A stretch of 64,000 nt of DNA, taken from the NCBI GenBank assembly GCA_964559175.1, contig CAZLGT010000024.1:1-64000 (forward strand), in the 5' to 3' direction. The notes below the pieces were generated by a model that was given only the letters and a program-made list of their open reading frames with translations, was not told the DNA's origin and made no database searches. Origin of the DNA: Mariniphaga sp964559175. GTDB taxonomy: Bacteria; Bacteroidota; Bacteroidia; Bacteroidales; Prolixibacteraceae. Positions 25,435 through 33,315 of this stretch are shown in pieces. The first letter of the stretch is position 1. Each line of letters starts with the position of its first letter. Position numbers and translations under genes: made by a program.

Positions 25435-26499
25435 CTAATCCTCCAGTTGCAGGGTTAAATTTACAGAAAATGTTTTCTCTTTTTTATCAATATTCAACAT
25501 ATGTTTTTCGGGGTAAATTAAATCGAGGCGTTTACGAACATTTTTCAACCCCACCCCGTTGCTGTGGCTTTCCTCTCTTTTCAGCATGGGATTTCTCGAA
25601 TTTTCAATTTTGGAAAAAAGGTTGGTTTCCGCTATACTAATTTTAATATTGACAAAAGCAACACCGGGAAAATGACTCACACCATGTTTAAACGCATTTT
25701 CAACAAATGGCAAAAGAATGAGCGGGGCAATTTTCAGGTTGCCGGTTTCTTTCGGAAAATTTGTGTTCAGTTTCAGCTTCCCGGAATACCTGATTTTTTC
25801 AATTTCGATGTAGTTTTTCAGGTTGGCCAGTTCTTCATCAAGTGATACTAATTTTTCATCGCAGCGGTATAAAATGTAATCCAGAATTTCGGAAAGTTGT
25901 AAAACCAGTTTGGGCGCGTCGTCCGATTTTTCCAATGTGAGTCCGTACAAATTATTCAGCGTATTAAACAGAAAATGTGGATGCACCTGCGCTTTCAGCA
26001 GTTTCAGTTCGGCCTTTTTTAGTTTTAGCTCCATTTGAAAACGTCGGTTGTCGAGCTCGGTATTTTTCTTTTGAATTTGAAATGAACGCCGAATTAGTTT
26101 TATGGCTACGGCAATAATAATGATAAAATAGAGTCCAACCATCAACAGTAAACCGTCGAACGAAAAAGGATTCATTTTTTCAGATTGGTAATTGGTAATA
26201 AAAATAAATACTCCGAGAGAAATAAATAATTCAAGCCATACAGAAATCACAAATGTGTAAAACACAAAAAGTGTAAACCGACTGTATTTTTTGGTAAAGA
26301 GATAACGCGGAATTAAAAAGTAATTGAGAAAATAAGTGGTGGCAATTGACAGGGGCAGCAACATCGATACAAAAATGATGGTAACGGAATAATCACGGCT
26401 CGACCGTCCGAAAAATACAATAAAAAAGAGGTACACAGCCAGCCAGAAAAGGATGTGCAAAAAAAAGCGGGAATATTTTGACGGCAATCTTATATTCAT
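25435..26499 (-). CDS. LytS/YehU-type sensor histidine kinase
   Basis: 354 residues. The first 150 residues hold four membrane segments, with no large periplasmic domain. A coiled-coil linker leads to the His_kinase domain with the phosphorylated His in QVHPHFLFNTLNNLY (near residue 195). The ATPase domain shows PLILLPFVENAFKHG and GVGLKNVRKRL. It forms a pair with the LytTR regulator directly downstream. The signal is unknown; such compact sensors often respond to membrane or cell-wall state (family knowledge). Confidence 0.94.
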   Translation of the reverse strand: MNIRLPSKYSRFFLHILFWLAVYLFFIVFFGRSSRDYSVTIIFVSMLLPLSIATTYFLNYFLIPRYLFTKKYSRFTLFVFYTFVISVWLELFISLGVFIFITNYQSEKMNPFSFDGLLLMVGLYFIIIIAVAIKLIRRSFQIQKKNTELDNRRFQMELKLKKAELKLLKAQVHPHFLFNTLNNLYGLTLEKSDDAPKLVLQLSEILDYILYRCDEKLVSLDEELANLKNYIEIEKIRYSGKLKLNTNFPKETGNLKIAPLILLPFVENAFKHGVSHFPGVAFVNIKISIAETNLFSKIENSRNPMLKREESHSNGVGLKNVRKRLDLIYPEKHMLNIDKKEKTFSVNLTLQLED

Positions 26500-26502
26500 T
26501 TC

Positions 26503-26530
26503 TGCATTTTACAAATTTGGCTAAAATGCA
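26503..26530. repeat. Inverted repeat just upstream of the LytS kinase start
   Basis: TGCATTTTA (26503-26511) and TAAAATGCA (26522-26530) are perfect 9-bp arms, and the 10-nt spacer contains the palindrome CAAATTTG. It begins 4 nt before the kinase ATG (26499) on the minus strand, so it could be an operator or form a hairpin at the translation start. Confidence 0.6.
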
Positions 26531-26726
26531 TGTACTTTTTATGAAATCCAACCAAAATCGACGAACTGCACCTGTTTAATTTTAAACTGCTGCTTTTACT
26601 GTATGAAAAACAATTCCGTCAAAATTTACCATCCGAAACCAACTTGATGTTGTTTATCGACAAAATTTCGGAAATGCACGGTTTCTCCTTAACATTGTTT
26701 CAGTAAATAACTATAATTTTGAAATC

Positions 26727-27110
26727 ATGAGTCTATTTGAAGTATTAATTGAAACTTACAAAACGGGAGGCCCTTTTTTCATGTTCATTATTACGCTTCT
26801 TGGGCTTTCTATGTTTTTTTTCGTTGTCAAATCAGGGATTAAAATCTTTGTTAAGAAAAACTATTCGGGAAAGGGAATAAACTACATTCTGATGTTCGGA
26901 AGTCTTTCCTTTATTTTTGGGCTTTTAGCGCAGGCTGTTGGTATGTTTGAGGCTTTTGAAGCCATACAGCAGGCTGGAGATATTTCTCCTGCTTTGATTG
27001 CAGGAGGGCTGAGGGTGAGTATGATTGCCCCGCTATATGGCGCTTTTTATTTTATTCTTTCAATTCCGGCTTGGGTGGTTTTGCGTGAAATCGTAAAAAA
27101 GAACAGGTAA
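26727..27110 (+). CDS. Short MotA/TolQ/ExbB-like membrane protein
   Basis: 127 residues with three hydrophobic segments (about 15-36, 51-72 and 94-118). The stretch GLLAQAVGMFEAFEAI and AGDISPALIAGGLRVSMIAP closely resembles the ExbB/TolQ proton-channel core. It is only about half the length of usual ExbB (about 230), lacks the long cytoplasmic loop, and no ExbD/TolR partner lies next to it. It is divergent from the LytS kinase. A TAATTTTG box ends 5 nt before the ATG, so the transcript may be leaderless. Function unknown. Confidence 0.65.
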   Translation: MSLFEVLIETYKTGGPFFMFIITLLGLSMFFFVVKSGIKIFVKKNYSGKGINYILMFGSLSFIFGLLAQAVGMFEAFEAIQQAGDISPALIAGGLRVSMIAPLYGAFYFILSIPAWVVLREIVKKNR

Positions 27111-27124
27111 TCTTCTGAAAACAG

Positions 27125-27163
27125 AAAAACCGGGCCGGTGAATTTTTGGTTAGTGCGCCGGCC
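27125..27163 (-). terminator. Terminator at the end of the lipid-A-synthase N-domain gene
   Basis: GGCCGG (27133-27138) and CCGGCC (27158-27163) form a 6-bp GC stem. On the minus strand it is followed by CGGTTTTT. The stem's right arm reaches into the stop codon of the minus-strand gene. It lies between two convergent genes. Confidence 0.6.
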
Positions 27164-27855
27164 TATTTCAATTTATCGGCTATTTTCCCCATTATTTTAT
27201 TGAACAAGGGAATCTTTTCCAGTTTGTGGAATATGCTTCCACGTCCGGAATGCAACAAAATGTTGCGGATGTAAATAAACAGTCCCAGACTGTGCGCAGC
27301 AAACAAAACCGGGTCGAGGCGGTAAATGGCGTAGGTGAAAATCATAAGCGAACCGATGGTGCTGATTACCCAGAAACCCAGTGGCAGAAAAGAATCCTTG
27401 CGCTGTTCGGAATAAATCCACTGGTAAATAAACCGGAATGTAAAAATGACCTGCCCTGCGGAGCCCCAAATCATTAGCAGAAGCGGAACATTTTCGTTTT
27501 TCAGAATGGAATTGAAATTATAGGTGTCACCCCAAAACAGCCAACCTAAGCAAGTTAATGGAATCGCCACTGCCAGTAAACGTGTGATAGAATGCATTTT
27601 TCGCCATACTTTTTTCAGCTGTAAATTCCGGATGTAAATCATGTAAACGATGATTTGTCCCAGCACGATGGCAAAATCGTTGCGCAGCACACCGTAAATA
27701 AACATGAGCACAGAAGCTGCCAGACTAATTTGCCAGTAAACTGCCGGTGAAATTACTTCGCCTTCTTTTTCTGAAAGAAACCACTGGGCAATGTTGCGGG
27801 CAAAAAAAAGTACCTGCGATAAAAATCCCAGTCCATATATTAAAATGTCGTTCAT
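27163..27855 (-). CDS. Tandem lipid-A-disaccharide synthase N-domain (LAB_N) membrane protein
   Basis: 230-residue membrane protein built from two copies of the LAB_N domain. Copy one (about 8-80) has ARNIAQWFLSEKEG, ISPAVYWQIS and YMIYIRNLQL. Copy two (about 130-205) has FRFIYQWIYSEQRK, LPLGFWVIS and LFIYIRNILL. Each copy is a three-helix unit of the PQ-loop/semiSWEET type. The domain is named for its place at the N-terminus of some LpxB proteins, but here no glycosyltransferase domain follows. A role in lipid or glycoconjugate handling is possible; substrate unknown. Confidence 0.85.
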   Translation of the reverse strand: MNDILIYGLGFLSQVLFFARNIAQWFLSEKEGEVISPAVYWQISLAASVLMFIYGVLRNDFAIVLGQIIVYMIYIRNLQLKKVWRKMHSITRLLAVAIPLTCLGWLFWGDTYNFNSILKNENVPLLLMIWGSAGQVIFTFRFIYQWIYSEQRKDSFLPLGFWVISTIGSLMIFTYAIYRLDPVLFAAHSLGLFIYIRNILLHSGRGSIFHKLEKIPLFNKIMGKIADKLK

Positions 27856-27922
27856 CTGTGTTATTTATGTCGGGGCAAATATAGCAATTGTGAATTGTAT
27901 GAGGCAGCCGGGCAGCCAGTTG

Positions 27923-28654
27923 TTAATTTTCGAGTTTTTTCAGGGTTTCCCGTGCTGCATTTTGCTGGGCCTCTTTTTTTGAGGTTCCGGTTCCGCGTCC
28001 CAGTTCTTTGTTTTCCAGCAGGATGGAAGAGATAAACCGGGGTTGCTTGTTCTTGTCTTTGGCCGGTTCCTCAATGGTTTCAAATTTAATGTCTTTTTTG
28101 TTTTTTTGGCTCCATTCAATCAACTGACTTTTAAAGTTGGTGTCTTTTTGTTCTATTTCGTTGAGGTTAACAAACTGCGAAAGAATTTTTTTTGTGACAA
28201 AATATTTGGTTTTTTGATAGTCAGTATCAAGGTAGATTGCACCAATCAATGCTTCAAGTGCATCGCCATAAATGTGGCTTTTATCGATGTTTTTTGTGGT
28301 GTTTGAATCGATAAACACATTAAGTCCCATGTCGAAGGTCAGACGGGTTAAAAAAGTACGGTTAACCAGTTTCGACCGGTTTTTTGTAAGAAATCCCTCA
28401 TCTTGCTGAGGAAACCGGTTGTATAAAAAATCGGCAATGATTGCGCCCAGAATGGCATCTCCCAAAAACTCGAGCCGTTCGTTATTTACCATGTTTCCCT
28501 GTGAATCGTAAACCGAGGCCGATTTATGGATGAAAGCCAAATCGTATAGTTTCAGGTTTGTTGGGTAAAATCCCAACAGCTCTTTTAAAAACAGATAAAA
28601 CTCTTTTCTCGGAGATGAAAAGAGTTTTATCCGTTGTGCTATAATTCTAACCAC
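27923..28654 (-). CDS. rnc: Ribonuclease III
   Basis: 243-residue double-strand-specific endonuclease that processes rRNA precursors and structured RNAs. The catalytic signature NERLEFLGDAILG lies near residue 55, a second acidic patch is in IYGDALEALIGAIYLD, and the C-terminal dsRNA-binding domain has GTGTSKKEAQQNAARETL. It starts 6 nt after fabF, completing an acpP-fabF-rnc operon, an arrangement widespread in Bacteroidota. Confidence 0.97.
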   Translation of the reverse strand: MVRIIAQRIKLFSSPRKEFYLFLKELLGFYPTNLKLYDLAFIHKSASVYDSQGNMVNNERLEFLGDAILGAIIADFLYNRFPQQDEGFLTKNRSKLVNRTFLTRLTFDMGLNVFIDSNTTKNIDKSHIYGDALEALIGAIYLDTDYQKTKYFVTKKILSQFVNLNEIEQKDTNFKSQLIEWSQKNKKDIKFETIEEPAKDKNKQPRFISSILLENKELGRGTGTSKKEAQQNAARETLKKLEN

Positions 28655-28660
28655 AGGGAT

Positions 28661-29902
28661 TTAAAATTTTTTGAAAACCACAGTTGCATTATGTCCACCA
28701 AAACCAAACGTGTTGCTAATGGCAACATTTACCTCCCTTTTTTTGGCCACATTGAATGTGAAATCCAGTTTGTTGTCTATTTCCGGATCGTCGGTAAAAT
28801 GGTTGATTGTAGGAGGAATTAAGTTGTTCTGAATGGCCAGAATGGTTGCCAGTCCTTCTACTGCACCGGCTGCCCCGAGCAGGTGTCCGGTCATCGATTT
28901 GGTAGCGCTAATGGCAAGTTTGTATGCATGATCGCCAAAGGTGTTAATAATAGCTTTGGGTTCAGCAATATCGCCCAGAGGGGTTGAGGTTCCGTGAACA
29001 TTAATGTAATCAACGTCTATGGGTTTCAGCCCGGCATCTTCCACAGCCCATTTCATAACCAGGCTGGCACCTTTTGCTTCCGGATCGGGAGCGGTCATGT
29101 GGTATGCATCGGCCGACATGCCTCCGCCTGCTATTTCTGCATATATTTTGGCGCCTCTTTTCACTGCTTTTTCGTATTCTTCTAAAACTAAAGCTGCGGC
29201 GCCTTCGCCAATAACAAAACCGTCGCGGTCTTTATCGAAAGGTCTCGATGCGGTTTTGGGATCGTCGTTACGGGTTGAAATAGCCCTCATGGAGTTGAAC
29301 CCAGCTATGCCTGCTTCGTTTACAGCGGCTTCCGAGCCTCCGGTAATCATCATATCGGCTTTTCCCATGCGAATCATGTTAAATGCTTCAATCATGGCGT
29401 GAGAAGCCGATGCGCAGGCAGTTACCGTGGTGAAGTTGGGGCCTCTGAGTCCGTATCTGATGGATATGAGACCTCCGGCAATGTTGGCTATCATTTTCGG
29501 GATAAAGAACGGTGAAAACCGGGGATTGTCTTCCCGGTAGTTTCTGGCTTCCTCAAAAAAGGTTTGCAGACCGCCGATTCCAGCGCCCCAGATTACCCCG
29601 CCTCTGTCGTGATCAAAGGGAACGTTGCCGAGCCCCGAATCAGACATTGCCTGTGTTGCAGTTGCCATGGCGTACTGGGCATACAGGTCGTATTTCCGCG
29701 CTTCCTTGCGTTCCATGTAATCCTCCACGTTAAAATCTTTAACCTGGCAGGCAAACCTGGTTTTTTGCTTCGAAGCATCGAAACTGGTAATGGGAGTGGC
29801 GCCGCTAACCCCGTTTTTCAGGTTTTCCCAAAAATCGGAAACCGTGTTTCCCAGCGGATTAACGGTGCCTACTCCGGTAATAACTACCCGTTTAAATTCC
29901 AT
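28661..29902 (-). CDS. fabF: 3-oxoacyl-ACP synthase II
   Basis: 413-residue beta-ketoacyl-ACP synthase II that elongates acyl chains with malonyl-ACP. The catalytic triad is visible as Cys in VTACASASHA, His in HGTSTPLGD and His in SMTGHLLGAAG, with the C-terminal SNTFGFGGHNA. A TTG at 29935 in frame would overlap acpP; the ATG at 29902, giving MEFKRVVITG, is the standard start and leaves 13 nt after the acpP stop. Confidence 0.98.
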   Translation of the reverse strand: MEFKRVVITGVGTVNPLGNTVSDFWENLKNGVSGATPITSFDASKQKTRFACQVKDFNVEDYMERKEARKYDLYAQYAMATATQAMSDSGLGNVPFDHDRGGVIWGAGIGGLQTFFEEARNYREDNPRFSPFFIPKMIANIAGGLISIRYGLRGPNFTTVTACASASHAMIEAFNMIRMGKADMMITGGSEAAVNEAGIAGFNSMRAISTRNDDPKTASRPFDKDRDGFVIGEGAAALVLEEYEKAVKRGAKIYAEIAGGGMSADAYHMTAPDPEAKGASLVMKWAVEDAGLKPIDVDYINVHGTSTPLGDIAEPKAIINTFGDHAYKLAISATKSMTGHLLGAAGAVEGLATILAIQNNLIPPTINHFTDDPEIDNKLDFTFNVAKKREVNVAISNTFGFGGHNATVVFKKF

Positions 29903-29915
29903 AAAACCAGCTGGT

Positions 29916-30152
29916 TTACTTAACGGCTTCTTCAATGTGTGAAATAGCTTCGCCTACAGTTGAAATCTTTTCAGCCTGATCGTCCGGAATAGCTAAATCG
30001 AATTCTTTTTCAAATTCCATGATTAACTCAACTGTGTCGAGTGAATCAGCTCCCAGGTCATTGGTGAATGATGCTTCGTTAGTTACTTCACTCTCATCAA
30101 CTCCCAATTTATCAACGATAATTGCTTTTACTTTTGCTGCAACGTCAGACAT
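29916..30152 (-). CDS. acpP: Acyl carrier protein
   Basis: 78-residue acidic four-helix carrier for fatty acid synthesis. The phosphopantetheine attachment Ser is in DLGADSLDTVEL (near residue 38). It is the first gene of the acpP-fabF-rnc operon and has a promoter-like pair upstream (30203-30234). Confidence 0.98.
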   Translation of the reverse strand: MSDVAAKVKAIIVDKLGVDESEVTNEASFTNDLGADSLDTVELIMEFEKEFDLAIPDDQAEKISTVGEAISHIEEAVK

Positions 30153-30202
30153 AATTCTAAAATTTTAGTTAATACTAATTTGAGTTTTTAATAAATTCGC
30201 TG

Positions 30203-30234
30203 CAAAGTAATACATTTACAGTTTATATTTCAAA
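30203..30234 (-). promoter_or_regulatory. Probable acpP promoter
   Basis: On the minus strand TTTG (30234-30231) is followed after 20 nt by TTACTTTG (30210-30203), one mismatch from TAnnTTTG. The acpP ATG lies 50 nt downstream. Confidence 0.45.
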
Positions 30235-30337
30235 GAAAAATTACAAAAAAGATGATTCGCAATGGATATATTAAATCTGTAATATTCTAAATTTGAATTA
30301 TTTATTCGAATGTTCCAACTTATTAAGCCAATATCAA

Positions 30338-30913
30338 ATGAATGTTAAGAAAATAGCTCTTTTTGCTTCCGGATCGGGAACAAACGCTCAAAATATTATA
30401 CAGTATTTTGCTGGAAATGAAAAAATTAGTGTTGATTCGTTGTGGAGCAACAGGCCCGATGCTTATGCTTTACAGCGGGCTACTGCCGAAGGGATTGACA
30501 CCTTTGTTTTTAACCGGGAACAGTTCTGCGAATCGACAGGCGTTTTGGATAAGCTTAAAGAGAGAAAGGTAGATTTGATTGTTCTGGCCGGCTTCCTGTG
30601 GTTGGTTCCCGATCACCTGATTGATGCTTTTCGCATTGTGAATATACACCCTGCACTACTGCCCAAATTTGGCGGAAAAGGTATGTATGGGCTGCGTGTA
30701 CACCGCGCTGTTGTGGAAAACAACGAACCGGAGAGTGGAATTTCCATTCACTTTGTAAACCGTAATTACGATGAAGGCGAATTGATTTTTCAGGCCAATT
30801 GCATCATATCGCCCGGCGATGCACCCGAGGATGTGGCGAAAAAGGTGCATGAACTGGAATATAAATACTATCCGGCCGTTATTGAACAGTTGTTGCTGGG
30901 AAAAATAAAATAG
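30338..30913 (+). CDS. purN: Phosphoribosylglycinamide formyltransferase
   Basis: 191-residue GART enzyme, the third step of purine synthesis, which transfers formyl from 10-formyl-THF to GAR. Motifs include ALFASGSGTNAQNI at the N-terminus, the catalytic HPALLPKFGGKGMYG and the late NYDEGELIFQ. The frame is open from 30293, but the ATG at 30338 gives the usual MNVKKIALFASG start. A TAAATTTG box lies about 40 nt upstream. It is divergent from the acpP operon. Confidence 0.97.
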   Translation: MNVKKIALFASGSGTNAQNIIQYFAGNEKISVDSLWSNRPDAYALQRATAEGIDTFVFNREQFCESTGVLDKLKERKVDLIVLAGFLWLVPDHLIDAFRIVNIHPALLPKFGGKGMYGLRVHRAVVENNEPESGISIHFVNRNYDEGELIFQANCIISPGDAPEDVAKKVHELEYKYYPAVIEQLLLGKIK

Positions 30914-31051
30914 CATGCTTACCAGGTGCAATATAACACAAACCGACAGGGCAGCATCCTTCAGAGTTAATAATATTTACTTTCCAAACCCTGCTGTTAA
31001 ATAATGTTAAGAGGGTTTTTTATGACTTTTCTTTAAAATTATCTTTGTTGC

Positions 31052-32623
31052 ATGAGCAGAAAAATGTTATTGACATTAATCGTTTTAATGGCAATGGTGC
31101 TTTCGGGGTTAATCCTGATTCAGATGAACCTTATCAAAACCGCTTCCGATATCAGGGAAGAGCAGTTTGATCAGATGGTTAAAGGTGCTCTGAAACGGGT
31201 AGTTGATCAACTGGAGTTGCATGAACAGCGAATTGCACGTGAAAGCGCCCGCCTCGGACGGTTCCCGGGTATGGACAATGTTCCCGGAAGTTTTAATATT
31301 TTTCCACGTCAGGGGGCAGGCGGACAAATTACAAGCAGTTTTCAGTTCCGGTACTCCGACAGGCAGTTTTTTGGCAGTTTTCAGGAAGAATATCAGATAA
31401 TTATTACCGATTCTATTTTTCCAGGGCCAACCCCCGGACAGAACACCCAACCCAACGATATTTCTTCTTTTGAGCAACTTCACGAGTTTGGGTTCGATTT
31501 GGAACGACGAAGAGAACAATGGCTAAAGGACATGAACTGGAGCAACTACAAAATTCTGCTGGAAGACAGAACCCTGGACCAGCGGATAGATTCTGTGTAT
31601 CTGGCCCAAACCATCGATGCCATTTTTAATGAATCGGGAATTGAGCTGGATTACCGGTATGCAGTAAGGAGTTCAAACCTGGGGCAGGACAGATTTGTAA
31701 TGGGAAGCCCCGGTTATAATCCGTCACGAAAAAAAGAATATCCAAGTTTGCTTTTCCCGTATGATTATAACGGGCAGCAGCCCAACTACCTGTATGTGTA
31801 TTTTCCCCAAAGATCGGGGTACCTGCTGAGGGCGACCGGCTTCACCATTATTCCTACCATTATTCTCACAGGATTGCTCATCGCCATTTTTGTGTATGCC
31901 ATCATGGTTATTTTCAAGCAGAAAAAGCTTTCCATGATTAAAAACGATTTCATAAACAATATGACTCATGAGCTGAAAACGCCTATTTCAACCATATCTC
32001 TGGCCAGTCAGATGCTCGAGGACGGGAGCATTACCAATACACCCAAAACCATTGAGCATATCTCAAGGGTTATTAACCAGGAGAGCAAAAGGCTTAGCTT
32101 TCAGGTAGAAAAAGTGTTGCAGATGGCCGTTTTTAACGAAGGACGGCTGAAACTGAAGTTTAAAGAATTCGATTTGAATAAAACTCTTCAGAATGTTTTG
32201 AACAATTTTGAGCTGAGGGTGAAAAATAAGAACGGGGTGCTTAATTCAAACCTCATGTCTGAGAATGTAATGATTAAAGGTGATGAGGTGCACATTACAA
32301 ATGTAATTTTTAATTTGCTCGACAACGCTGTGAAGTACAGTAACGGAACTCCGGAAATTACTGTAGTGAGTGAAAATAAAAATGACCACATCATCGTTTC
32401 GGTACGCGATAATGGAATTGGAATCTCAAAAGAACACCATACCCAGATTTTCGATCGGTTTTACCGTGTTCCAACCGGCAATGTGCACGATGTGAAAGGA
32501 TTTGGACTGGGCCTGAGTTATGTGAAAAAAATTGTGGACCTGCATAACGGCAAAATTAAAGTAGAAAGTGCTGTTAATAAAGGCACAAAGTTTAGTATAT
32601 TGTTACCAAAATTAAAAAAATAA
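31052..32623 (+). CDS. rprX: Sensor histidine kinase, RprX-like
   Basis: 523 residues: TM1 (about 5-25), a large periplasmic sensor region, TM2 (about 267-290), then HisKA with His306 in NMTHELKTPIST and an HATPase domain (NVIFNLLDNAVKYS, VRDNGIGIS, GFGLGLSYV). The downstream regulator, 2 nt away, closely resembles Bacteroides RprY, so this is the RprX partner. In B. fragilis RprXY was found through a tetracycline-linked phenotype and RprY responds to stress; the signal here is unknown. A TATCTTTG box ends 4 nt before the ATG, suggesting a leaderless mRNA. Confidence 0.9.
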   Translation: MSRKMLLTLIVLMAMVLSGLILIQMNLIKTASDIREEQFDQMVKGALKRVVDQLELHEQRIARESARLGRFPGMDNVPGSFNIFPRQGAGGQITSSFQFRYSDRQFFGSFQEEYQIIITDSIFPGPTPGQNTQPNDISSFEQLHEFGFDLERRREQWLKDMNWSNYKILLEDRTLDQRIDSVYLAQTIDAIFNESGIELDYRYAVRSSNLGQDRFVMGSPGYNPSRKKEYPSLLFPYDYNGQQPNYLYVYFPQRSGYLLRATGFTIIPTIILTGLLIAIFVYAIMVIFKQKKLSMIKNDFINNMTHELKTPISTISLASQMLEDGSITNTPKTIEHISRVINQESKRLSFQVEKVLQMAVFNEGRLKLKFKEFDLNKTLQNVLNNFELRVKNKNGVLNSNLMSENVMIKGDEVHITNVIFNLLDNAVKYSNGTPEITVVSENKNDHIIVSVRDNGIGISKEHHTQIFDRFYRVPTGNVHDVKGFGLGLSYVKKIVDLHNGKIKVESAVNKGTKFSILLPKLKK

Positions 32624-32625
32624 GC

Positions 32626-33315
32626 ATGGAACAGAAAACAAAATTATTGCTGGCAGAAGACGATGAAAATCTGGGCTTGCTGCTTAAAGAATACCTGGTT
32701 GCCAAAGGGTTTGAAGCCGATTTGTATCCCGACGGGGAAGCAGCTTACAAGGGTTTTATGAAGGAGCACTACGATATTTGCATTCTGGATATTATGATGC
32801 CCAAAAAGGACGGTTTTACTTTGGCGAAGGATATCCGTGTGGTGAATCCCGATATTCCCATTATTTTTCTGACGGCCAAAAACCTGAAAGACGATGTAAT
32901 TGAAGGCTTTAAACTGGGCGCCGATGATTACATAACCAAGCCATTTAGTATGGAAGAACTGATTTTCAGAATTGAAGCCATCCTGCGCAGAACATCCCTG
33001 GAATCTCAGGCTACCAGTGAACCTGTTTTTACGCTCGGAAAATACACGTTCGATACGCGGAAGCAAACACTTTCCGATGCCGAGAAATCGGTTAAACTTA
33101 CTACCAAGGAGGCGGATTTGTTAAAGCTGCTTTGTCAGAATGCAAATAAGGTTTTGGAGCGGAATTATGCCCTTAAATCGATCTGGATTGACGACAATTA
33201 CTTTAATGCCCGCAGCATGGATGTTTACATTACCAAATTGCGCAAGCACCTGAAGGATGAATCTTCGGTAGAGATTATCAATGTTCACGGGAAGGGGTAT
33301 AAACTGATCGTTTAA
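32626..33315 (+). CDS. rprY: OmpR-family response regulator, RprY-like
   Basis: 229 residues. The receiver domain (LLAEDDENLG, Asp55 in ILDIMMPKKDG, Thr in FLTAKNLKDD, Lys in YITKPFSMEEL) is followed by an OmpR/PhoB winged-helix domain (LTTKEADLLKLL, then SMDVYITKLRKHL and NVHGKGYKL). The N-terminal half is very like RprY of Bacteroides as I recall it. The stop codon overlaps the convergent lepA stop in a 4-nt TTAA (33312-33315). Confidence 0.93.
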   Translation: MEQKTKLLLAEDDENLGLLLKEYLVAKGFEADLYPDGEAAYKGFMKEHYDICILDIMMPKKDGFTLAKDIRVVNPDIPIIFLTAKNLKDDVIEGFKLGADDYITKPFSMEELIFRIEAILRRTSLESQATSEPVFTLGKYTFDTRKQTLSDAEKSVKLTTKEADLLKLLCQNANKVLERNYALKSIWIDDNYFNARSMDVYITKLRKHLKDESSVEIINVHGKGYKLIV

